In this document: positions 48,901-60,900 of the stretch, piece by piece
How the letters are laid out: every line of letters begins with the position of its first letter
Position numbering within the stretch: position 1 is the first letter of the stretch
From: Haliotis asinina
Lineage: Eukaryota; Mollusca; Gastropoda; Lepetellida; Haliotidae
Reading direction: 5' to 3'
Length of the DNA stretch: 64,000 nt
NCBI RefSeq assembly: GCF_037392515.1
Contig: NC_090285.1
Location: forward strand, 7,012,501-7,076,500
Notes under the pieces: generated by a model
Told to the model about the DNA's origin: nothing
The model's input: the letters and a program-made list of their open reading frames with translations, nothing else
The model's database searches: none
Position numbers and translations under genes: made by a program

Positions 48901-51900
48901 AACAGCAAAAGGCACCACGTTAGGTTCTGACTGATATATTTACCAAGTTTTGCTGAAACATATTGAACGGTTATTGAGTTCTGTTCCGGAAACGAAGCCT
49001 ACCCCACCGACTAAGACCAAAATGTTCCATGGACAAACATACATACATACATACATACATACATACATACATACATACATACCTACATACCTACATACAT
49101 ACATACATACATACATACATACATACATACATACATACATACAAATAAAAATGCCAAAAATCTGTAAATAGCAAAAGGCACAACTAAAGGTTCAGATTAT
49201 TATATCTAGCAAGTGTGGTCTAAAAATATTGATCGGTTTTTGAGTTATGCTCCGGAAACAAATAGATTACGGACGGACGGACGGACGGATTACATGCCCT
49301 GGGGATACAAATGACAAAAAGGCAGAGTTGCGGTTCTTTTGCTCTTCAGTATATAATGCCCATTTCATACAGATGAGTGTACTCTGAATGAATCCCTAAT
49401 ACTACCTAACACAAATCTAAAAAACATTCCCCAAAACACGTAAAAAATATTCGAACCTCTACAGAACAAGTTCCTTGGTATGAAAAACAGTTGAAGTTTG
49501 TATCAAGTTATTTACTGAAAAATTAATCAAGGTAAATAATACGTACATCATTTTGTATACATTAGTTTTTAATTCCACCATGCCTTCAGCAAATACTGAA
49601 TTGTGAATGGCTAATCAAAGTCATCCGGAGGTATATAATCACGTTACATACCTCTGATTTGCCAACATAGTATAAAGTTTTTAAAGAAAAATCTAAATAA
49701 CGCACTTATAGTAAAATGGAGATAAACGTAGCCTGTTAGAAAATCAGATTTATATTACGAAATTATAAGAAGTCTAATTTGTTTATTTAAATCCGAACAC
49801 GTAGCGTTCAATTTTGAGCTGCTATAATTTCGTTACATACCTCTGATTTTCCAGCACAGTAACACATGATTCGAACATACGTTATGGCGTGACCAAGGGA
49901 CGCAACTCTGCACAACCAATAATGGCGCAAAAGGATGGTCTGTATGACGGAAGTTCAGCGCTCTCCTTGTGTAATTTAACACAATGAAAACATCTCGGAA
50001 CATTTCTATGCAAATCATACTTGCCACAGACTTTGGGGTCAAGGTCGAGTGGCGTTACGTACTTGAATGCCTTCGTCTTGTCCAGCCACAGACCCGCAAT
50101 GATGGCTCCTGCTATGCCAGCGAGAACGATCGTCAGACCTATGCGTCCAGTGTTTTCTTCCTCACCCTGGAAACAGGGATAGCATTATCTACTGGGGGTC
50201 TGACGTTATACGCTCATCCTGGAAACAGGGACAGCATTATGTACTGGGGGGTCTGACGTTATACCCTCACCCTGGGAACAGGGTCTGACAGTATACCCTC
50301 ACCCTGGGAAAAAGGTCTGACGTTATACCCTCACTCTAGGAACAGGGACAGCATTATCTCCTGGGGGTCTGACGTTAAACCTTCACCCTGGGAACAGGGT
50401 CTGACAGTATACCCTCACCCTGGGAATAGGGACAGCATTATCTACTGGGGGTCTGACGTTATACCCTCACCCTGGGAACATGGTCTGACGTTATACCCTC
50501 ACTCTGGGAACAGGGTCTGATGTTATACTCTCACCCTGGGAACAGGGACAGCATTATCTACTGGTGGTTTGACGTTATATTCTCACCCTGGGAACAGGGA
50601 TAGCATTATCTACTGGGGCTCTGACGTTACATCCTCGCCCTGGGAACAGGGACAGCATTATCTACTGGGGGTCTGACGTTATACCCTCACCCTGGGAACA
50701 GGGATAGCATTATCTACTGGGGGTCTGGCGTTATAACCTCACCTTTGGAATATGGACAGCATTATGTGCTGGGGGTCTGACGTTATATCCTGACCCTGGG
50801 AACAGGGACAGCATTATCTACCGGGGGTCTGACGTTATATCCTCACTCTGGGAACAGGGACAGCATTATCTGCTGGGGGTCTGACGTTATATCCCCACCA
50901 TGGTAACAGGTACAGCATTATCTACCTGGGTGCTAACGTTATACCCCGCCTTGGGAAGAGGGACAATATTATCTACTGGGGGTCTGACGTTATATCCTCA
51001 CCCTTGGAAGACGGACAACATTATTACTGGAGGTCTGACGTTATACCCTCACCCTGGGAACAGGGTCTGACGTTATACCCTCACCCTGGGAAAAAGGTCT
51101 GACGTTATACCCTCACTCTAGGAACAGGGACAGCATTATCTCCTGGGGGTCTGACGTTAAACCCTCACCCTGGGAACAGGGTCTGACAGTATACCCTCAC
51201 CCTGGGAATAGGGACAGCATTATCTACTGGGGGTCTGACGTTATACCCTCACCCTGGGAACATGGTCTGACGTTATACCCTCACTCTGGGAACAGGGTCT
51301 GATGTTATACTCTCACCCTGGGAACAGGGACAGCATTATCTACTGGAGGTTTGACGTTATATTCTCACCCTAGGAACAGGGATAGCATTATCTACTGGGG
51401 CTCTGACGTTATATCCTCGCCCTGGGAACAGGGACAGCATTATCTAGTGGAGGTCTGACATTATACCCTCACTCTGGGAACAGGGACAGCATTATCTACT
51501 GGGGGGTCTGACATTATACCCTCACCCCAGAGCAAGGATTGAGTGATATTGAGGCTCAGTGGGACTTTGAGATAATTACGTGCACATATTGTCAAAATGT
51601 ATTTTTCTAACACAACTATTAAGCAGTCGTTTGTTCTTCTGCTTCAGCGAATGAATAGTCAATGACAGACTACATAATTATTAGATACATGAGAATACAT
51701 TTAATCTTGTATCAAAGTCCAGTAGTTTACATATATTTCATCTGTGCTACAAAATTGAGCAAATCGTATTTCCATCAATCTAAACTCGACAATAACTGGT
51801 CCCTCGGCTTAAACACGTGTCATGATACCACATCCATGGTATTAATGGGGAATAGGATACATGATTCAATCAAATAATTCGACACCTAGTTCACAACATC

Positions 51901-54900
51901 AGCATAAAGATGTGGGTTGATTTGTGTTCTCTAAAATGACATCCTGAGAATATGTGAGAGATAGTGAAGGAGTTGAGTGCATGGTTGAGAGGGTGTATGG
52001 GTGAGCTGGTGAGTGAGTAGGTCATGAGAGAATGTAAGGTTGAGCGGGGGAGTGAGTAAATGGGTAAGTTGGTGCTTGAGTGCGTGAATGAGAGTGTGGG
52101 TGTCTGGGTGAGTGGGTAAACCATTGGGGGGCGATGACATTCTGGCAATGTAAGCCTACCGGGAAGTAATGGAGCATGATGCCGTTCAGGAGGGTGGAGA
52201 TAGCGTAGAAGGCACCCGTCAGAATGCCTGCAAAACAACACAGACATGCGAAAATATACTGGGTAGGCCAGGCTGTGCAGGAGGACCAATGAAACGGCAA
52301 CATGGACAGAGAGCAATACGACTGGGGCAAATGACACTGGCCTTCATTTACATAGAAAAAATGTTCAGGTCATATCTGTCTACACTGGGCGATATGTTTG
52401 CTGGAAAATCGATTTATTAACATATATGAAGGAAAGATGAACTAGAACACGCATGCGTGTGTTCATGCGCAGTCATGTATCCCCAACTTCAATACGCCGT
52501 TTGACTTCAGAACACCGCTCACTCACGGACACCGTCCGACAAAGAATCTCTTTCAGTCACGGAATAATCTTGGCCAGGGCCTCAAAGCAGCAACAGACCC
52601 CACCCAGCCAGGACCCCAAATCAGCAACAGACCTAACCCAGCCACGGCAGCAGATCAGCCACAGACCTCATCCAGCCAGGGCTCCAGACCAGGCAAACAC
52701 TTCGCCCAGCCAGGGCTCCAAATCAGCCACAGATCCCACGCAGATAGGGCCCCAGACCAGCCACAGGCCCAGCCACCCAGGACTCCAAACCAGACACGGG
52801 CCACTACCGGCCCAGCCACCCCGCTCAGTCACGGACACCGCCCAGCCACATATAGATCCCGTCCAGCCATATCTAGATCCCGCCCAGCCACTGAAACCGC
52901 CCGGCCATGCACCCCACTTAGCTACATACTCCACCCAGTTAAGGACCACCCTTAGCCGGAGACTCCGCCCAGCCATATATAGGCCCCGCCCAGTCATAGA
53001 AACCGCTTGGCCATACATCCAAATCAGCGATAGATCCCGCCCAGCCATGGACAGTTATCAATTCATACACTTAAGGTTCAGAAAAACGGCGCAGTCACGA
53101 AGAAAAGTTGAATAAACATAATGATCCAATGCTGCAAGAAACTGTACGTTACATATGACAAGTGTTCCAAGGTCAAGGTCGTAGAGCAATCAGTGTCTTT
53201 TGTAGCCACCATTAGCTATCAATGGTTGCTTGGCATCGGTGACTGGATCAACTTCCGGATGAAGTGCCTGGGAATGGGTTCGTGCTCTTCACTCAAGGCC
53301 ACAAACTGAGCAGGTAACGTCTGTGGCTGAGGGTCACGCTGTCGCACACGACGATCCAATTTGTCCCACAAATATTCAATAGGGTTAAGATCCGGTGATG
53401 GTGAGGGCTAATCAAGAACCTGAACGTTGTTCTGGGCAAGGAAATCCCTTTCTGTATGCGACCGAGCGTTATCATGCTGCAAAATAACGTTCTGGCGGTT
53501 CATGAAAGGAAGAACATGAGGCCTGATGATTTCATCACGGTAACGTCGAGCTGTCAAATTGCCCTGGACCTGAATGAGATCTGTCCTGCCACTGTATGAG
53601 ATGGCAGCCCACTGTGACACTGTGACCACCAAAGTTTGCAGCGTAGCGTTTGTTACGGCGTCGATGTACACGTGCTCTTCCGTCGGGACGTCGCAGCACG
53701 TACCGTGACTCATCACTGAAGAAAGCAGTTCTCCACCTTTGCAATGGCCATATCTGCGTTGTTACCGATGTTGACGTGTAAGGACAGGTCCTCGCAAAGG
53801 TCTTTTGGAACAAATACCAGCCTCGCGTAAGCGGTTCCTCACAGTCTGATTAGAAATTGTTCTGAGTCCTGGCACTACCGATGTTGTGGAGGATGCTGTA
53901 GTGAACCTGTTCTGCAAATGTCGAAGCGGAATAAACCTGTCCTGAGCGGGCGAGGTCACACGAGGTCGACCTGACCTTTGCTGCTGGTAGCGATGCCAAA
54001 GTCTTGCTATGGTACTCTGTGATACATTCAGTTGCCTTGCAATTGCAGACTGAGACTCCCCAGGTTCCAAATGACCAATCGCATTGTCGTGCTGAGCCTC
54101 AGTAAGTCTTGGAATGACTTTGACACCAAATGTAAGGTTGCCAACTGTCGCAAGGGCATTGACATCCCCACCCCCTCCACCCATCCCACCCCCGACCTTT
54201 ATTGGAAATGATGCATGGAATGTACGTGCAAAAGGAAACACATGAATTTCTTCCCCTTCACAATTTATTGCATTTATTGAGGAAAACAGATTTTGGTGCA
54301 TTTTGGCGAGTTGTCCTCTGTGACAATGCATATGGATTCAAACTCGGAAATGCTTGCAGACAACGTTCACCACAGATGTACTTATTACATAGACACAAAT
54401 GATTCAAATTCGAAAAGTTAATTGGAAAAAAAACTACCTATGCGTTTCGTTTTTTGAGTAGTTTATGTAGCATTACCGTAGGACACAGCGAGAAGCACGA
54501 AGTGGGCGTTGGTGATGAGCGTGTGGAGAGACTGTCTGTACTTCTGGTTCCCGCTGGACTGCCGAGCCAATAGCCTGGCTCTGCTGGGAGGGATTTGAGG
54601 TTCTGCCTGGTAACCTAGCAACACGTGAAATAGTAGTCAGTTCGTGTGTTTTATATGAACGCTTTAAAACAATTGATGCCACGAAATCCAGAATGTATTG
54701 TCCACAAATAATGAACATGGTTGGCTGTTGGGAGACGATGTCATTCCTCAAAAGTTTCAAATATGAAATGAAAATCAGAAATATTAACACAAAGATGGTT
54801 GTAATCAGCAATAGAGGCTGCAAACGTACACGTAAGACTTAAGAATTAGTCAGTCTATATGATTTTTATTGAAATAATTAACACGGTTTATGATGAATGG

Positions 54901-57900
54901 GAGAACCAGTGAAATGGAACACTGATGATAATCTAGAGTGAGTGAGCTTGGTTCTTAACAGATTATCGGTGAAATCAAGACGTGTGCGCTTCCCGGAAAC
55001 AAATACTGTCCAGAACTGGGATTCGATCATAGGTGTCAATAATGGCCAACGGAGCCACACAATATTCTACGGACGTTCACGACAACACTCCCTGTGATAC
55101 AATACATTGTGTGATCAATTCATATTGTCATGACAACATATATCCGGAACTATCAGTTTCCACGGATTATCGAACTTTCAAATTCGGTATTCAAACCCTT
55201 TCATAGTATATTGATGATTGTATTGATGACTGAAAGAGTTATTGAGGGTGTGAGCGAGTTATGGCGTCACGTGGAGTAGGGCTTGGACGGGTACTCGGGC
55301 ACTCGAATCCGGATCGGGTACAGCTGGAATCAAGTCATGTTGTCTAAGAATCGAGTACCCGGAAAGGGAAATAACTGTGTAATGACAGGGGCAGATAATG
55401 ACTTGTCTTTTCCTAATCCTTTATAAAAAGTAAAGCTGCAGTAACACCAGGAACTAGAAGTTCTGTGATTTAACGAGGAATGACAGTGATGGTGTTATTG
55501 TCTAAATTAGTTACACAGAGGCAAATAAATAGCTAGAGATCAGTCTTCTTGCTACCCTTTCAAATTTTCAGTAATAATCCCTGTCAAATCGTGCTTGAAT
55601 ATTCACAAAGTTGACAGAACGCGCTCGATTTCGATACGGGTAGGTATATGCGGGTATTCGATTTTTTCCTACCCGTCCCAGTCCTAATGTAGAGTAATAT
55701 CATAACACTAACACGACAGGGGAAACTAGCAACTGTCTGTTTAGAGGCGAGGAAACTTCACGAACCGCCGTAAATCTAAAGTGGTTTCAGTCGAGTCATG
55801 ATCCAAGTGTCAGGTGTTGGATAAATATACTGAACACCACAGGAAACGCAACTCTAGATGTTTGTCAAGTTTCCGACTAGAAGACTAAACATGAACGCTT
55901 ACTTTTGAGATTTTATTTTTTCGAATCTCGCGTTTCTTTCGCTGTTCGTCGCTACGCTAAGCTAAATGACTGTCGATTTAGTGAAATACTTCTGATTGGG
56001 CCTCCTCATTAATGGGTCACAAGTCCAGATCGATCAATGTTTCGCCAATCCAACAAACAATCGCCTTGCTGACAGGCAGTCAATCTCTGCTTCCTCGACC
56101 TTGACGAACACAGGGACTGGGCAACTGTCCACCTTCACGGGACTTTCTTCAACCTAAACAATGGGACAATAAGAACGGTGGATGCCCATCAGGTGCCGTT
56201 TTTTTAACATATCCCCTGTAGTTCAATAATGAATCAACTACTTTACTGCACTCGATGTGCAGATGTTAACGTCGATTGCAATACAGAAGCTGTCTATCCA
56301 TAAAAGAAAAAACCGTGATCATCACTAGCCATGACGATTTATTCAGTTTTTGCAAATTAGACTGTTTGAAAAAAGACATTTGCATATTAGACTATTTGAA
56401 AAAAAGACATTAGCAAATATTGACAATTTGAAAAAAGAAATTTGCATAATAGACTATTTGAAAAAAAAGAGACATATGCCATGAAATGCAATTCTCGGTA
56501 GTGACCAAGGTAATGGCCGGATATCATTGCTCCAACTTATGTGGGTTTAAATTTTGATATTTGTATTTCGGTTTTATTCATTTGTTGTAGCATCCAAATG
56601 AATCATTCCATTCCAAGCAAACATACAAAAGGTCGCAGTGAGGACCTGTGTGTGAAGACAGACAATTACACAAGGTCGCAGTGAGGGCCTGTGTGTGAAG
56701 ACAGACAATTACACAAGGTCGCAGTGAGGGCCTGTGTGTGAAGACAGACAATTACACAAGGTCGCAGTGAGGGCCTGTGTGTGAAGACAGACAATATACA
56801 CAAGGTCACAGTGAGGGACTGGGTGTGTGAAGACAGACAACATACACAAGGTCGCAGTGAGGGACTGTGTGTGAAGACAGACAACATACACAAGGTCGCA
56901 TTAGTTCCTGTGCGGAAAGACAGACAACATACACAAGGTCGCATTAGGGCCTGTGTGTGAAGATAGACAACATACACAAGGTCGCATTAGGGCCTGTGTG
57001 TGAAGACAGACAACATACACAAGGTCGCAGTGAGGGACTGGGTGTGAAGACAGACAACATACATAAGGTCACAGTGAGGGACTGGGTGTGTGAAGACAGA
57101 CAACATACACAAGGTCGCATTAGGGCCTGTGTGTGAAGACAGACAACATACACAAGGTCGCAGTGAGGGACTGTGTGTGAAGACAGACAACATACACAAG
57201 ATCACAGTGAGGGACTGGGTGTGGGAAGACAGACAACATACACTAGTTCGCAATGAGGGACTGGGTGTGAAGACAGACAATATACACAAGGTCGCAATGA
57301 GGGCCTGTGTGTGAAATAGGATTCATCCCATAAAATGTCTATTCATTACAGCCATGTTGTAAATTCACTTAAAAAAGATCCTGTACTTTTCATGAGGTTC
57401 CGAAAATGCCTAAAAATGTAGTAAAAATTTAAATAGGATCATGAAAGAAAAATATATAGACCTACACTGACTTCGTTTCCTTTCAGTCCTAACCAATTTT
57501 ACCCATGAAGGTCCCGGGGTAGAATAGGCCGTCAGCAACCCATGCTTGCCATAAAAGGCGACTATGCTTGTCGTAAGAGGCGACTAACGGGATCGGGTGG
57601 TCAGGCTCGTTGACTTTGTTGACACATGTCATCGGTTCCCAATGACCGATGCTCATGTTGTTGATCACTGGATTGTCTGGTCCAGACTCGATTATTTACA
57701 GACCGCCGCCATATAGCTGGAATATTGCTGAGTGCGGTGTAAAACTAAACTCACTCACTCACTCACCCTAACCTATTTTACCACTGACCATGACAGGTGA
57801 AGTTAAACTTCAAAATGGTTTCAATAGTTGTCTTAGCAATGAAGATGGTAACACGAATGAGGGACAAATATTTACCTTTTTTATCTTTGTCAGGATATAC

Positions 57901-60900
57901 ATATCTTACATGCACTACTAACTGCGCTGGGGCGTTGGGGTAGCCTAGTAGTTAAAGCGTTCGCTTGTCACGCCGAAGATTCGGGTTCGATTATCCATAT
58001 GGGTACAATGTGTGAAACTTATTTCTGGTAAAAAAATTCATCCTGTTCATAAAATATAATTAGTTTCATAATTGTGAAACAATAGAGCATATACTTAAAA
58101 TAAACAAAAACAGCGAAGCAGTGTGGACACCGATCAGTTTCTCCGGTATGGTGCTGATGTGATTATTAGTTTCTAGAATAGAAACTATTGCATATATCGT
58201 GCGTCTGAATACACAGACACATAAAATTGTACAGGCCCTATTGTACCCGTTGTTCATGTACATGCGTTCTAACATGAATATGCACAGAGCTTCCTTCATC
58301 TGAGACGCTGTCAATGAAATCCTGTAGGGATAGGTATTTTTATCAAAGTAAACAAACAAAGCAAACATGAACAGTGTCGTCAACTGATATTTGTTCGGGT
58401 TATTTGAGAGCTGCTGGACCCGCTTCACAAAGCGGTCACAGCGCAACGACTATCTAAATGTTAAGCACTAGTCAATATTCCAGTTCTATATAAACGAGTG
58501 TGGACAGACAATCGAGTAATCAACAGCACGTACACTGACCTATCTGCGATACGAGGACTTGTGTCAACCAAGTCTGACCATCCGATCCCGTTAGTAGCCT
58601 CTGACAACAAAAACACAGGCCCTCGTGTCCAGTGTCACGAGGGCCTGTGAACTAAAATGGGTTACTGAAAAACAACTCTAACCCGGATCTCCACGGTTTA
58701 AGCACAGAAGTGATATTCTAAGCATTATGATCCCTTGGTTAAGCCGATCCCATATAAAATTGCCCTAAGACGGTTAAAAGATACTTTCGTGATGTCAAGC
58801 TGACCCCTATGTTTTATTGCCTTCAAATCATGGTCACCTTGTATCTGATTTACTACAAATAGCCTACCGATATGTAATCCCTTTCGCTGGCATCTGTTAG
58901 GTTTTGTTTGACTTTGTGATGGGGCTATTTGTTTGGAATGAAAACACGACGTTAATATGCAAAGAAATATTTGTTTACCTGGGATGGGTGACGCTGTTGT
59001 TAAGCCATACAGTGCTTGTGCATAACAGTTTGACATGCTAACGGTTGCGTCCGTACATTTGTGTCAATCTGCCATCGCAAAGTAAACAAACATTGCAGCG
59101 TAGCCGCCATTCTGACTCATCTTATTCATGTGGGTCGTCATGATATACACCATCTCTCTCTGTACCTGTCTCCAATATAAGGTGAATTATTCTTACCTAC
59201 AAGTATCAGTAGAAAGATGACGGTGGTGACTGCGGCTGTGCCGTAGTTCATGACGGTGAGCCCAGCGCCGATGTCTGTGATGTTGGGGGAGTTGTCCACA
59301 AGTATTGGAGGGATGAGAAACCCCACTGCCACGCCTATCTGAGGAGAAGGTAGAACTGTTAATGGTCAACTTTTTTTTTTTTTTTAAATAACAGAACGTT
59401 TACTCGATGTCTTGGGTTTAGGTGATGTTATGCGTAGTACAACAACAACAACAACAACAACAACAAAACAAAACAAAACAAAAAAACAACAGGTGCTGCA
59501 AACAACAAACAAACAAACAAATGAACAAACAACCCCCCCACCCCTCAAATGAAAAAAAAGAAGAAAAATCATAGGTTTATGCGGCCCATAGGCTGAATTT
59601 GACATATTTGATTCCTGCCAACCATGCTATTAATCCAGCAGTACGGAACTCGATATAATCTCAAACGTCACACACACGCACATGCACACACACGGATGTC
59701 ACACACACACACACACGCACGGACACATACAGCCCTCAAGACGCTAGCTGACATTGCCATACGTTACATAAACGCGTTCTAACATGTAAATCCATTAAAG
59801 CCACAAGTTATGAATATAATTTACATCTATACTGTAACGTATACTATAATAATTCATATACACTTCAAGTGCCCGATCATAGGTGCCGGACTCATTTGTA
59901 CCGACTCCTTTATACAGTCGCGTATCATTTACACACTTGCCTCAAGAGGAAAAGGGAAATGACAAAGAAAAAGAGACATTTATGATTTTTCGTAGATGCA
60001 CTGTTCCCGTTCACATACTATCCAATTGTTTGTTGCAAGTATTTTTAGGAATTACTTCAAATCAAAATGAATAATGGTTAAATAAGAGGTAGAAGGATCG
60101 TGAGTTATAAGATTCTGATGTCTGCATTTTAGCGACTTTCAATACTGATGGGTCAACAGAAGCCAGATCATGCCACATTGTGTCACTATTGATAACCACA
60201 CGATATGACGTCATCCATTGTTCAAATTGTTCAAAACTTCAAAAAAGGGGAAAAACGAAAAACGAAATGATTGCATGACGTAACTTGAACAATAGGTTGC
60301 CACGAGTGAAGTGTTTTCTGTTGGGTAGATATTTCGTAACGTTTTCTTCGTGTTCTCTCTTAAAAATGTCTGGACATATTATGTACCTAGTGAATGCATT
60401 TTGAAGTGCCTCGCCACTGGCCTAGACGCCAGCTTTTCACGCGAGACAGGTGACCCAGTTGGTTTTCTCTATATTTGTCACTGACAATTTCTTAAAAAAA
60501 TGAATGATCTGACATACATACACGGTGAAAGGTCATAGCTTAGTCTGACAACACAAAGATAACAGTAGCAGACGACACTCTGTGAAGGGCAAAGACAAGA
60601 TTAGGCAAGGTAGATTCAAGTCCTACTGACTGCCTGTCTGTCGCTGTAGGTTAACTACATATATCTGCAGTGAATGTTTTACAGGAGTGTCTCAGCATAC
60701 GGTTTGAGACAAGTGTATCAGACACATGTCAAGGTGTATACAAGTACGTTAATCCCGTATGTCTTCTTTTTGTCAACTGTCGGTAAATACAAAACAGTAA
60801 CGCCAGAGAATAACCATTCTTCATCCAGCCTTCCCCATCCAGTGCGGGAGGAGATATTTATACTTAGACGCTCAGTGTAGCTGCTTGGTGCCTAGGTATT

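Noticed and set aside
52453..53115. 220-codon Pro/Gln/Thr-rich plus-strand ORF
   Set aside because: Lies in a degenerate ccgcccagcca repeat within an FLVCR intron on the opposite strand; no conserved feature.
57935..58000. tRNA gene
   Set aside because: Same as above: head of a type 1 SINE.
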